DNA of 64,000 nucleotides from contig JASNGC010000003.1 in the NCBI GenBank assembly GCA_038659295.1, positions 682,001 to 746,000 of the forward strand, written 5' to 3'. The notes beneath the pieces are model-generated. The model ran no database searches. It was not told where the DNA came from and saw only the letters and a list, made by a program, of their open reading frames with translations. Below are positions 35,499 to 44,259 of this stretch, piece after piece; position 1 is the first letter of the stretch; each line of letters starts with the position of its first letter. This stretch comes from Enterocytospora artemiae. Taxonomy: Eukaryota > Microsporidia. Made by a program: the position numbers and the translations under genes.

Positions 35499-36806
35499 AT
35501 GAGAGAGATTATTCATATCCAAGCCGGTCAGTGTGGAAACCAAATTGGCACTAAATTCTGGGAGACCATCTCCCAGGAGCATGGGGTGAACGAGGCTGGT
35601 TTGTATCAGGGCGTCAGTGACATCCAGAGAGATCGAGTTGAGGTTTATTATGATGAATCGTCATCAGGGAAGTATGTGCCAAGGGCAGTGTTGGTGGATT
35701 TAGAACCGGGTACTATGGATGCAGTAAGAAGCGGCCAATATGGGGAGCTGTTCAGGCCAGACAATTTTATTTTTGGGCAAAGTGGTGCGGGTAATAACTG
35801 GGCCAAGGGCCACTACACAGAGGGTGCAGAGCTGGTTGATCAGGTATTGGATGTGATTAGAAAGGAGTCAGAGAAAACAGATTGCTTACAGGGCTTCCAA
35901 CTAACTCATTCTCTTGGGGGTGGTACAGGGAGTGGCATGGGAACCTTATTGGTTTCTAAGATCAAAGAGGAGTTTCCAGATAGGATGCTTGCCACGTTCT
36001 CAGTAGTTCCATCGCCGAAAGTTAGCGATGCAGTTGTGGAACCGTACAACGCCACACTGAGTATTCATCAGCTGGTGGAGAATGCCGATGAGACATTCTG
36101 TATTGATAACGACGCCCTGTATGAAATCTGTCACAATACCTTGAAGTTAAAAACACCTGGCTATGACAATCTCAATTCCCTTGTTTCGTCTGTTATGAGC
36201 GGTATTACCACATGCTTGAGGTTTCCAGGCCAGCTCAACTCTGATTTGAGAAAGCTGGCCGTAAATATGATCCCGTTTCCACGTCTTCACTTCTTCTGTG
36301 TGGGATATGCACCTCTTTTTGCAGAGGCTAGCCAGAAATTCAAGACTTATTCTGTAAATGAGTTGACTGCCCAGATGTTTGATTCGAGAAATATGATGAC
36401 GGCCTGCAACCCAAGGAATGGCAGATATTTAACAGCAGCAGCAGTATTCAGGGGAAAGATATCCATGAAGGATGTGGAGGAGCAGATGAATACCATCCAA
36501 ACACGAAATTCCGATTGCTTTGTGGAGTGGATTCCAAACAATGTCCAGACAGCGGTCTGCAATGTCCCCCCAACTGGATTGGACATGTCAGCCACATTCA
36601 TTGGTAATACTACATCGATCCAAGAGTTATTTAAAAGGGTTGCAGACCAATTCTCCTCGATGTTCAGAAGAAAGGCCTTCTTGCACTGGTATACTGGTGA
36701 GGGAATGGATGAAGTTGAGTTTGCAGAGGCAGAGTCCAACCTGCAGGATTTATTGAGTGAATATCAGCAGTACCAGGAAGTTGGTGTTGATGAGATTGAA
36801 AATTAA
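35499..36806 (+). CDS. TUBB: Beta-tubulin
   Basis: 435 residues, MREI start, the GTP-binding GGGTGSGMG (140-148), and [16 protein letters not shown]. Numbering falls in line with fungal beta-tubulins: His6, Ala165, Phe167, Glu198, Phe200 and Arg241 are all present, the residues tied to benzimidazole sensitivity. The acidic C-terminal tail is very short (after residue 425 only EVGVDEIEN), as in other microsporidia. It forms spindle microtubules with alpha-tubulin. CCCC lies at -2 to -5. Confidence 0.98.
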   Translation: MREIIHIQAGQCGNQIGTKFWETISQEHGVNEAGLYQGVSDIQRDRVEVYYDESSSGKYVPRAVLVDLEPGTMDAVRSGQYGELFRPDNFIFGQSGAGNNWAKGHYTEGAELVDQVLDVIRKESEKTDCLQGFQLTHSLGGGTGSGMGTLLVSKIKEEFPDRMLATFSVVPSPKVSDAVVEPYNATLSIHQLVENADETFCIDNDALYEICHNTLKLKTPGYDNLNSLVSSVMSGITTCLRFPGQLNSDLRKLAVNMIPFPRLHFFCVGYAPLFAEASQKFKTYSVNELTAQMFDSRNMMTACNPRNGRYLTAAAVFRGKISMKDVEEQMNTIQTRNSDCFVEWIPNNVQTAVCNVPPTGLDMSATFIGNTTSIQELFKRVADQFSSMFRRKAFLHWYTGEGMDEVEFAEAESNLQDLLSEYQQYQEVGVDEIEN

Positions 36807-36933
36807 ATGAATTAGAAAATTTTGTAGCAAAGATTTTATTCAAGCGTCGATCATGACATCCTGTTGTACAACTTGCATTAACCGAAGTAATGAGACAAAA
36901 TATTCAAGGTTACCGAGGGGATTGGGGCAAAAA

Positions 36934-37036
36934 TGCTCCTGGCGGGGTTCGAACCCGCGTCCTCAGCATAACTCTGCTGATCGTCATAGTTTTTCAACTT
37001 ATAAGTACCGCGCTCTGGCCACTGAGCTACAGGAGC
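36934..37036 (-). tRNA. tRNA-Ile (UAU anticodon) with a 30-nt intron
   Basis: On the minus strand a 7-bp acceptor stem GCTCCTG/CAGGAGC, D-arm GCTC/GAGC, anticodon loop CTTATAA and T-arm GCGGG/CCCGC with TTCGAAC fold perfectly. The 3-prime half of the anticodon stem (TGCTG) pairs with CGGTA only if 30 nt after position 37 are removed, which is the standard place for a tRNA intron. Anticodon TAT reads AUA. Discriminator A; T-run just downstream acts as Pol III terminator. Retained intron in tRNA-Ile(UAU) is typical of microsporidia and yeast. Confidence 0.95.
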
Positions 37037-37235
37037 ACGCAAGATGCCATAGCATAATATAAAACAGCACTTAGGCTGGTCACAACCACCAAATAAATTG
37101 TTGAATCATAAAATAAGAGGAGATCGGTTTGCATTCTACGTTGCACAGTAGTGCTATTAAAGTAAAAAATTGGTCAAATTTGTTGAATCATAATTTATTT
37201 CAAAACAGACTGACGGTACTTGTAGACCCAGAAAA

Positions 37236-38504
37236 CTAGACACTTTCTGGGGGGAGTGAACTGAATGGAATCTTTCCACGCAACCAATCGTGCAAAATCA
37301 TCTTGGATATCAAATCTACATTAGGCTCTCCACACTTGATGATCTTCCCAAATCTTTTGGCCATTTTCACAAATAGGTCATCAATACTGGCAATTTGTAT
37401 TCTATAGACAGCCTCAATAGCTTCTTTGCCTACTTTCTCAACAATATCGGGAATATAGATGTCAGGATCCTCCACACTTTCAATCCGAATGGCTCCATGT
37501 AATACAGCATCTCTGAGATCAGTGATCGGAACAACACCAGGAGAGTCTATTAGATAAAGATCCTTCATTAGAGTAATATATTGCCACACCTTGGTCTGTC
37601 CTGCCACTGGCGCAACAGAGCACACCTTTTTGTCACGAAGAGCATTGATAATACTGGACTTTCCAGAGTTTGGATACCCAACAAATCCCACGCTTACATT
37701 TGGCTTCTTGTAAAGCGCTTTAAGTTGCCTAAAAACATTGAGAAGATTTGTCTTTCCATAATTATATTCGAGCGAATTTGAATGGAATGCTACAACAGGG
37801 TGGGACTTGCTTAAAAACTTCAGCCATGCTGCTGTCACCGAGGTTGGCACCAAATCAACCTTATTCAGCACATACATCAAGTGCTTGTGCTTTGCTTTTG
37901 TATTTATATACTCCTCTATCTGCTTACACATCGTTCCCATTGGATCCCTCGCATCCAGCACGTGCACTACCACATCTGAAGAATCGAGGACTTTATAAAG
38001 TTCATTCCAAATCCTATGGCTCTGCCCCTTTATTTTTTTGGTGGTTAAACCATCTATCAAGGGCTCCTTGGAGGCATTTTGATGCTCCTTCAGCATGTTT
38101 TCGGATCTTATTCTCAGCTCCTCAATTGAAGATACATTAAGCTTCGGCTTTCTGGGATTTGATGTCTTCCCAAATGAATTGGAGAAGTCATACTTTTTCC
38201 TCATTTTCACTTCATTGTTAATTAGAGAGTATGGAACATTTCCTGTACTTAGGAGAACTTCATATGGATTTTTGGTCTGAATGCAGTTTCTGTACTTCTC
38301 CAGCTCGTTCTGACTGACAACTTTCGTGTCACTAAACCAAGAACGAAGTGGCTCGATTCTGGAATCCGGATTTTTTGCGGATTGAAAGACTGCATCCTTT
38401 ATAATCTCTCCTCTGCTATTTTTCTTTGGCTTTCCGGAATTTATCATATTTAAATACTTTACTTTTTTCTTATTATAGAAATTTCCCTTCAGATTTCCCT
38501 TCAT
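37236..38504 (-). CDS. NOG2: Nucleolar GTPase Nog2 (circularly permuted)
   Basis: 422 residues. Motifs appear in permuted order: G5/G4 with DARDP and LNKVD (about 190-215), then G1 GYPNSGKSS (about 277-285), G2 (GQTK) and G3 DSPG (about 318). The N-terminal region (SGKPKKNSRGEIIKDAVFQS, and further WFSDTKVVSQ) matches the NGP1NT domain of Nog2/GNL2. It acts as a checkpoint GTPase in export of pre-60S particles. CCCC sits just before ATG. About 40-100 residues shorter at the C-terminus than yeast Nog2. Confidence 0.9.
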   Translation of the reverse strand: MKGNLKGNFYNKKKVKYLNMINSGKPKKNSRGEIIKDAVFQSAKNPDSRIEPLRSWFSDTKVVSQNELEKYRNCIQTKNPYEVLLSTGNVPYSLINNEVKMRKKYDFSNSFGKTSNPRKPKLNVSSIEELRIRSENMLKEHQNASKEPLIDGLTTKKIKGQSHRIWNELYKVLDSSDVVVHVLDARDPMGTMCKQIEEYINTKAKHKHLMYVLNKVDLVPTSVTAAWLKFLSKSHPVVAFHSNSLEYNYGKTNLLNVFRQLKALYKKPNVSVGFVGYPNSGKSSIINALRDKKVCSVAPVAGQTKVWQYITLMKDLYLIDSPGVVPITDLRDAVLHGAIRIESVEDPDIYIPDIVEKVGKEAIEAVYRIQIASIDDLFVKMAKRFGKIIKCGEPNVDLISKMILHDWLRGKIPFSSLPPESV

Positions 38505-38672
38505 TTGGGGAAAAATTTACTTCAAAAAAGTAAAGAGCATTTTTACCTGGAACATAGTGGTTTATCTAGTGGCTGCATTGGATATCCCAAAATAAAATCC
38601 TCTGCTTATCGAACAAAATGTTACTCCTAGTAAGACATTGTTGAAATTTTCCATTAATTTTATTCATTAGAC

Positions 38673-38909
38673 TCAAAGTCCGTGGTAATTGTTAATGTTA
38701 TCTTCAAAATTTACATGGCTGTAGAACTTCCGAGATGTTTGGGTCAAACCTCGCATTTGATCTGTTTTTACTTTATTTACTGCTATATGTGTCTTCTGAT
38801 TGCGATTCACGACCTCCTTTAGAGTTAGATAACGCCTCTGTTTCGAAAAATCCGCTGCTCCAAAGGAATGAGTCTGTGGATTGTAGTTTTCCTTGTTTGA
38901 TTGATCCAT
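38673..38909 (-). CDS. Small KEN-box protein, possible APC/C substrate or inhibitor
   Basis: 78 residues; CCC lies 6 bases before the ATG. Residues 5-11 read NKENYNP, a KEN box with the helper Pro, and RRYL near residue 26 is a minimal D-box. The rest is polar and basic with no predicted fold. KEN and D-box degrons are recognised by APC/C with Cdh1 or Cdc20, so a cell-cycle regulator (securin-like or an inhibitor) is an inference from two short motifs. Otherwise unknown. Confidence 0.5.
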   Translation of the reverse strand: MDQSNKENYNPQTHSFGAADFSKQRRYLTLKEVVNRNQKTHIAVNKVKTDQMRGLTQTSRKFYSHVNFEDNINNYHGL

Positions 38910-39099
38910 AGGAAAGGGCCTGGAAATTTACTTTTGAAAATGGAGGGAGAACGGTACAATTTAATGAAACTCACAAGCTGAACAAATATTAAGACCGGAA
39001 AATAATCAGCCCTACTATGTTCTAGAGTATGATATCCAGTCTTGTAGAAAGTGAATTTACTCGCCGTTCATTTCCAATTAAATATTTAATAATTTATTA

Positions 39100-40683
39100 T
39101 TACTTCTTTTTTTGTCTTTTGGCTTTGCCAGGCTTTCCAAGAGTCTTATTAGTCGGATGATGTTTTCCTGTACTGCCAGCATTCTTTTTAGAGCCCATCT
39201 TTCCACTAGACTCCTCAGCTGATCCTTCTTTGAAGTATTCTTCAGAACCCCTACTGTCAGTGCTACCCACTGATTTTTCTTTAGATAACCTATTGGTTGT
39301 TGTAGATTTACTGTTTTCCTGGGTAATACGCCTATTAATCCTTTCTAATAGTTCACCCGTACTTTCCACAAACTCCCCCGTCTTTAATGATTTCACCCTC
39401 TTCTCACATAGCTTTCTTAATTCTTTACCAAAAGTATTGGCATTGCTGTTTCCATAGCAATCTATCTTGGCTGCTATGGCTACTTTGCTGGCTATAAACC
39501 TACTCATTCTTCCCTTATAGGAAACGGCCTTCAAACCATTCTCTTCAAATACGTCATAAAGTATACCATGTTTTGGTGTCTTCATTTTACTATTCTTCAA
39601 ACTTCTAAAAAGAGACTTCTCTGCTCCTAGCAGTTGAATTGTGCTGGCAGGCGCCATGGACAAGTTAGTCAGGCCACCCATCTTATGGAGCATTTTAACA
39701 CTTATACTGTCCCCAATGACTTCTCTTGTATTTGGCACCACAGCTTTCATTTTATCCACAAAACGCTCTTGAACATTTCTCCTAATTTCAATTTTCTCCT
39801 TGAGCATCGAATCTATTCTAATTATTTCCAACTTCTCAATCTCCGGAATATTTTGAAGCATTTCTCGAATACAAGCAGAATGAATTGTGCTGTTTAAACA
39901 ATTTTGGCCGTTTGAACCTGCTGAAACATTCTGGCTACCAGCCTGGATTGGAGTTGGATGTGTACAAAGACTATCTGTACCACTTGATTTCCCTAGGCTA
40001 TCTCGTTGATTTTCCTTGTACTCACCATTACTATCTCTTAATATCATTTCGGTTATATCGCTCTTTGAAACCAATATACCTCTACTGTGAAATTTATTGG
40101 ATAGAAATGGCATGAATAGATTTAGCTTTGAATCTAGTTGGGACTCCAGCCAATCTATTTCTCTTTCCAATTGTTCTACTTCATAACCTGCAAAAACGGC
40201 ATATGAATCATCTCTTTGCACTCCTATTTTTGATTTGGAGTATGAATGTGCAGATGCAAGGAGTAGTTGTTTGTCAAGTGGCTTTTTAAGCAGTTTGTAG
40301 AGATTGTATCTAATTCCTCGTGAAATATTCGGGCTAAATTTATATACGATATGGGCTAATTTACAAAACGATTTCAATGATTTATCTGCATGAAGAACTT
40401 TCACAGAATTCAATTCCAAAAATGCTCTTAATGGGGGAAATAAAGCCGAGGCATCGACAGAAGAATTGTGGGCCTCCGAATCCACCATACATCTGGAATT
40501 CTGATCATCAAATGCTAAGTAAGAGAGTATTTGATTCGTGTTATCAAACCTATAGGTGGACACATGCGAGATGACCTCTGTAAGAGACATATAGTCCAGA
40601 AATGACTTACACGCCAGATCTTCAAAAGACTTCAACTCGAAGAGTTCAAAACCAGAGATATGTTCAAAAAGAAGATGTTCCAT
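39100..40683 (-). CDS. NOP56: Box C/D snoRNP core protein Nop56
   Basis: 527 residues. An N-terminal domain opening LLFEHISGFELFELK, typical of Nop56, a coiled-coil region (about 275-320), the Nop domain (about 325-395: NTREVIGDSISVKML, TIQLLGAEKSLFRSLK, TPKHGILYD) and a Lys-rich tail ending KAKRQKKK. The protein bridges the two copies of snoRNA-bound fibrillarin that methylate rRNA. CCCCC directly before the ATG. A Ser/Asn-rich insert (about 225-275) is unusual and of lower coding conservation. Nop58 is less likely because of the start motif. Confidence 0.88.
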   Translation of the reverse strand: MEHLLFEHISGFELFELKSFEDLACKSFLDYMSLTEVISHVSTYRFDNTNQILSYLAFDDQNSRCMVDSEAHNSSVDASALFPPLRAFLELNSVKVLHADKSLKSFCKLAHIVYKFSPNISRGIRYNLYKLLKKPLDKQLLLASAHSYSKSKIGVQRDDSYAVFAGYEVEQLEREIDWLESQLDSKLNLFMPFLSNKFHSRGILVSKSDITEMILRDSNGEYKENQRDSLGKSSGTDSLCTHPTPIQAGSQNVSAGSNGQNCLNSTIHSACIREMLQNIPEIEKLEIIRIDSMLKEKIEIRRNVQERFVDKMKAVVPNTREVIGDSISVKMLHKMGGLTNLSMAPASTIQLLGAEKSLFRSLKNSKMKTPKHGILYDVFEENGLKAVSYKGRMSRFIASKVAIAAKIDCYGNSNANTFGKELRKLCEKRVKSLKTGEFVESTGELLERINRRITQENSKSTTTNRLSKEKSVGSTDSRGSEEYFKEGSAEESSGKMGSKKNAGSTGKHHPTNKTLGKPGKAKRQKKK

Positions 40684-40688
40684 GGGGG
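40684..40688 (-). promoter_or_regulatory. C-run start signal before NOP56
   Basis: CCCCC abutting the ATG at 40683 on the minus strand. Confidence 0.7.
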
Positions 40689-40854
40689 TGAAAATTCTGA
40701 AGCTCGTTTACTTTTGAACAGGTGATAGAGGAAGAAAAATACTGTAGGGATTCAAAACCAGTGTAGAATACTGTATTAAGGATGAATCAACGTACAAATC
40801 ACAGGATATTTGTGTGGTGGTTGATATATTTATTCTAAATCTCAAGATATGTAC

Positions 40855-42930
40855 TTATTTACTGATCCTGTATAACTTTGGGTAGTTAATAGAACAATAG
40901 AATGCATAAGCTAAGAACAATAACAGAATCAAATTCATCACAGCCATATTCCTGAATAATTTGCCCATGGTATCATTGAATATATGATGTCTTATCGAGT
41001 TACTCTTCATAGAAACTAAGAACACTATCAATGTAATTAGTACAAATCTTTTATTGCCGACTAGTGTAACTTGGTTGCTGGCAATATTCACCTTTTCAAG
41101 TTTGCCTGTCAATGAATCATAAATATCCTGTAACTCTCCATGTTTTATCCTATTAATATAATATCTTCGAACAGAATTTGCTAAATCTCTTAAGGTTCCA
41201 GTAACCGTTTTTTTACCATGGGAAATATAATAACTAGATAAAGTTGGAGTACCTGAGTATTGGATGCTTATGTTGGTGCCATTATTCAAAAATAAATTGG
41301 AAAACTGATCTGAATTTGCAATGGCATCTGAGAAATCAGCTGGACAGGCCTGATTATCTAACTTTTCAAATGTAGATTTTTCCAGTTGGAGAGCATGCAT
41401 AATTTGGAGTTTCAAAATATTCTTACCTATGAAATATTGCATTGAGTTTGTACGATCAAGTGAATCCATACAGTTTGTTCTAATAAGGATGTTTTGAGAC
41501 TTGGTATTAGTTTCGAAATCCAATCTTTCAAAATCAATTGGGAAACAATCACTATCAACCATTGTGTCTGGATCAGAGGTGAATTGAGTATTGCCAATGT
41601 CGTGAGGATCCTTTGGCTCTTCACCCATAAGACTTCTATTACTGCTGTGATACAATTTTTCATGTAAATTCTTACTCTGAATTTTCCAAGTCGGCTCTCG
41701 ATTTATGTTCTTGTGAAAATCAAAGTGCAGATATTCTATTTCAGAATGAACATTATGTAGAATTTTCAGATTATTATCAAATTCTTTCCACAATTTTCCC
41801 TCATAAGAGTCATTTTGGATTAAATTCAGGTATATTATTCTACTATAATCTTGCTTCAATCTTAAATGCGCATTTAAAGTAGGCTTGGCTGATTTCTCTA
41901 TGACAATTTCGGGATTGTACGATAAGTTTACAATATGATGCCATTTTAAGGGAATGGAACCTCTTATCTGTACAAATGAAGATGGCCCCTTGATCCCGGA
42001 ACCGTTACTGGTTGAATATGTATTGTTTTTGCTAGGGCTGTTTATCCAACTGACTATCTGCTCAGTCTCTACAAAATTACTTACATGTCCATCCTCATTA
42101 GCACCCCTGCTAAAATATCTAGCCCCAATTCTATCAGGTGATCGTCTGGAAATCAAAGTTACTCTTATATTTCCCTGGTCAAATTGCCCAAAAAACCCCT
42201 GTATACAATTAAGAATGAATCTCTTGTGATCCTTCAGATAGTTGGAAATGGCATATTTGTTGAATAGAAAAGTACCACTTGGCTCTATACTCTTTCTATT
42301 AAAATATCTAAGATGAAGTGGATATTTACTAAAATATATTCCCGGTGTTTTAAAAAATGCAGTCAGACTAGTTATAAAGATACTGGATCCAGCATCAAAT
42401 GATTGGTGACAAGTACAAAACTGGATATCTTGCATATTTTGAGGATTATGAATCCTATTTTCTGTAATTGCACTATTAGCTTCTTTACATTTTGTATGCA
42501 AATCGGTATTTACCTCACATTTCCGGCAACTTGCATGCTTTAACAAACAAAATACCTTAACTGTCTTTATCTCATAAATCTTTTCAGTTATACTCCTGTG
42601 TTTTAAATGTGAAAGTGATCCGTTGGTGTCTGCTCTACTGTTAATATCCCATGGAAATATTGTCTCCATGCTTCCTATGCCATTTGCTTCTGTAACAACA
42701 ATCAAATAGTCTAGGTTTCCCACAGTTATTATCCCAAATATCCCATAAATAGTGGATAAACCACCCAAGGAAGTATTTGTGTTAAAATACTCCTGGTTCC
42801 CAACATTTAAGACACTTCCTTGTTTTGAAATTGGAATCATCGACATTGGGGTAACAGAAATAGAATGGTGTGAATAACTGAGTGGTTGAAAATTCTGTAA
42901 AATAGCCAGAACAAGGACACCTTGCTGCAT
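40855..42930 (-). CDS. SAC1: Phosphoinositide phosphatase Sac1
   Basis: 691 residues. Sac domain with the catalytic CX5R loop RTNCMDSLDRTNSMQ (about 485-500), preceded by SRRSPDRIGARYFSRGANEDGHVSNFVETEQ-type sequence that matches the family in short blocks (GARYFSRGAN). Two C-terminal hydrophobic helices (about 620-640 and 662-682) tether it, as in ER/Golgi Sac1. It hydrolyses PI4P mainly, opposing the Pik1-like kinase in this window. Its start is only 24 bases after the stop of the upstream V-ATPase gene, so its promoter lies inside that gene. No C-run. Confidence 0.92.
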   Translation of the reverse strand: MQQGVLVLAILQNFQPLSYSHHSISVTPMSMIPISKQGSVLNVGNQEYFNTNTSLGGLSTIYGIFGIITVGNLDYLIVVTEANGIGSMETIFPWDINSRADTNGSLSHLKHRSITEKIYEIKTVKVFCLLKHASCRKCEVNTDLHTKCKEANSAITENRIHNPQNMQDIQFCTCHQSFDAGSSIFITSLTAFFKTPGIYFSKYPLHLRYFNRKSIEPSGTFLFNKYAISNYLKDHKRFILNCIQGFFGQFDQGNIRVTLISRRSPDRIGARYFSRGANEDGHVSNFVETEQIVSWINSPSKNNTYSTSNGSGIKGPSSFVQIRGSIPLKWHHIVNLSYNPEIVIEKSAKPTLNAHLRLKQDYSRIIYLNLIQNDSYEGKLWKEFDNNLKILHNVHSEIEYLHFDFHKNINREPTWKIQSKNLHEKLYHSSNRSLMGEEPKDPHDIGNTQFTSDPDTMVDSDCFPIDFERLDFETNTKSQNILIRTNCMDSLDRTNSMQYFIGKNILKLQIMHALQLEKSTFEKLDNQACPADFSDAIANSDQFSNLFLNNGTNISIQYSGTPTLSSYYISHGKKTVTGTLRDLANSVRRYYINRIKHGELQDIYDSLTGKLEKVNIASNQVTLVGNKRFVLITLIVFLVSMKSNSIRHHIFNDTMGKLFRNMAVMNLILLLFLAYAFYCSINYPKLYRISK

Positions 42931-42954
42931 TCCAAAATATTTATTTTCAAAACT

Positions 42955-43410
42955 CTACACTTCTTTGTAGATTAGCAGTAAAGTACAGAGAAATGCAATA
43001 ACTAGTGTAACCTCGATAGATGCCAATGAAATCAGAAAGGACACAAAAAAATCCGTATTTTGCTTGATTCTTCTGAAGCCATTCTGAGATATCTTTCCCA
43101 TTGACAATCCTGAGGATAGTGCCACAGCTGCAAAAAGTACAGATCCAGTGAGATGAAACACGCTCTGATGAAGTGTATATGTGGGCTCAAGTTGATTCAT
43201 GATAATAATTGCGAGAATGAATGCATAGAAGAAAATTGTCGAAATCATTATCATAGACACATACGAATAAGTTACAATGATAGGTTTGGAAGCATAGAGT
43301 GTGGCAGAAGACCCACAAACAGACATTCCATGGCATGCTCCATACGCAGACAATCCCAGTAGGATTGAAATTCCCAAAGGCCCTAACAAGAATTGTAATT
43401 GACTGAGCAT
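42955..43410 (-). CDS. VMA3: V-type ATPase proteolipid subunit c
   Basis: 151 residues and four hydrophobic helices. Helix 1 has GLSAYGACHGMSVCG, a Gly-rich pattern like GSALGTAYGTAKSG; helix 2 follows KPIIVTYSYVSM; helix 4 holds Glu in SIEVTLVIAFLC where the proton-carrying acid lies. Forms the membrane ring of the vacuolar proton pump. Divergent in the loop between helices 3 and 4 (GKISQNGFRRIKQN). AATAAA (complement of 42940-42945) lies in the 24-bp gap before SAC1. Confidence 0.8.
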   Translation of the reverse strand: MLSQLQFLLGPLGISILLGLSAYGACHGMSVCGSSATLYASKPIIVTYSYVSMIMISTIFFYAFILAIIIMNQLEPTYTLHQSVFHLTGSVLFAAVALSSGLSMGKISQNGFRRIKQNTDFFVSFLISLASIEVTLVIAFLCTLLLIYKEV

Positions 43411-43574
43411 TGAATATATATGGAAAATAAAGAAATACTAATAATGAAACATAAAAATAAACAAACTTGTATTCACAGAAACTCCTAATGCACCGTTGTA
43501 ATTAGATCGACTTTGTTGCCACCTACTCAGTAATGCTGAGATTTCCATAATTTGTATTTTTAGGCCATTTTTAC

Positions 43575-44156
43575 ATGATAGACATTCTTGGAGTTACAGA
43601 AATAATGGGTGAGCCTGGGACTGGCAAAACAAGACTGGCTTTGTTTCTTTTTCGCCATGAGCCAACGCTGTATTTGTCTAATACAAACATATCGGTCAGG
43701 GCCATTCCTGCCTGCATGCTGATAAAAAAGATAAATACGTTTTTGGAGCTCAAAATATTCGTGAACAATAGTTTAAAGAATGCAGTTGACAACTGGAATA
43801 TCAGACAGATTATCATCGATGGACTGGATAGATTCCTCTATACTGTTGAAAAGCCGTGGAAGTTTTCTGGAGAAATCGTAAGTCTGTTTCGAATTCTTAA
43901 GTCGATTATTTTTCGTCAAAAGATAAAAATAATTGTAATAAATAATTACTTCAAAGGATGGAAAATTGATAACCATCAAATTCATAACAAATATCTGGGA
44001 ATGTCCTGGTGTTATACTCCAAACTTGAAGTATGTGGTTACTAAGATAGGGAGTTCCAGAGTGAAGAATCTTAAAGGAATATACAGATCAGCCGTAGATG
44101 TCGATTTTGTTGTAAATGATAGTGGTATAGAGTTTTTGGCAATTAGGAATCTTTGA
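43575..44156 (+). CDS. RecA-fold Rad51 paralogue
   Basis: 193 residues. VTEIMGEPGTGKTRLALFL (about 7-25) holds the Walker A of Rad51-family proteins; IRQIIIDGLDRFL (about 75-88) is Walker B; IIVINNYF and LGMSWCYTPNLKY match the post-Walker B strand and the ALG-x-W-x-y core of Rad51/Rad55/Rad57 relatives. It lacks the N-terminal helix-hairpin domain, so it is a short paralogue (Rad57-, XRCC2- or Rad51D-like) rather than Rad51 itself. A role in recombinational repair is expected. Confidence 0.7.
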   Translation: MIDILGVTEIMGEPGTGKTRLALFLFRHEPTLYLSNTNISVRAIPACMLIKKINTFLELKIFVNNSLKNAVDNWNIRQIIIDGLDRFLYTVEKPWKFSGEIVSLFRILKSIIFRQKIKIIVINNYFKGWKIDNHQIHNKYLGMSWCYTPNLKYVVTKIGSSRVKNLKGIYRSAVDVDFVVNDSGIEFLAIRNL

Positions 44157-44259
44157 GAGATTTTGATGAGTTTCGTAGGCATGGATAAGAAATAAGCCTA
44201 GCAAAAACAATCAAAGATTTTTTGACTATAAAGTTAGATATTAATGATAGCTGTATTTA

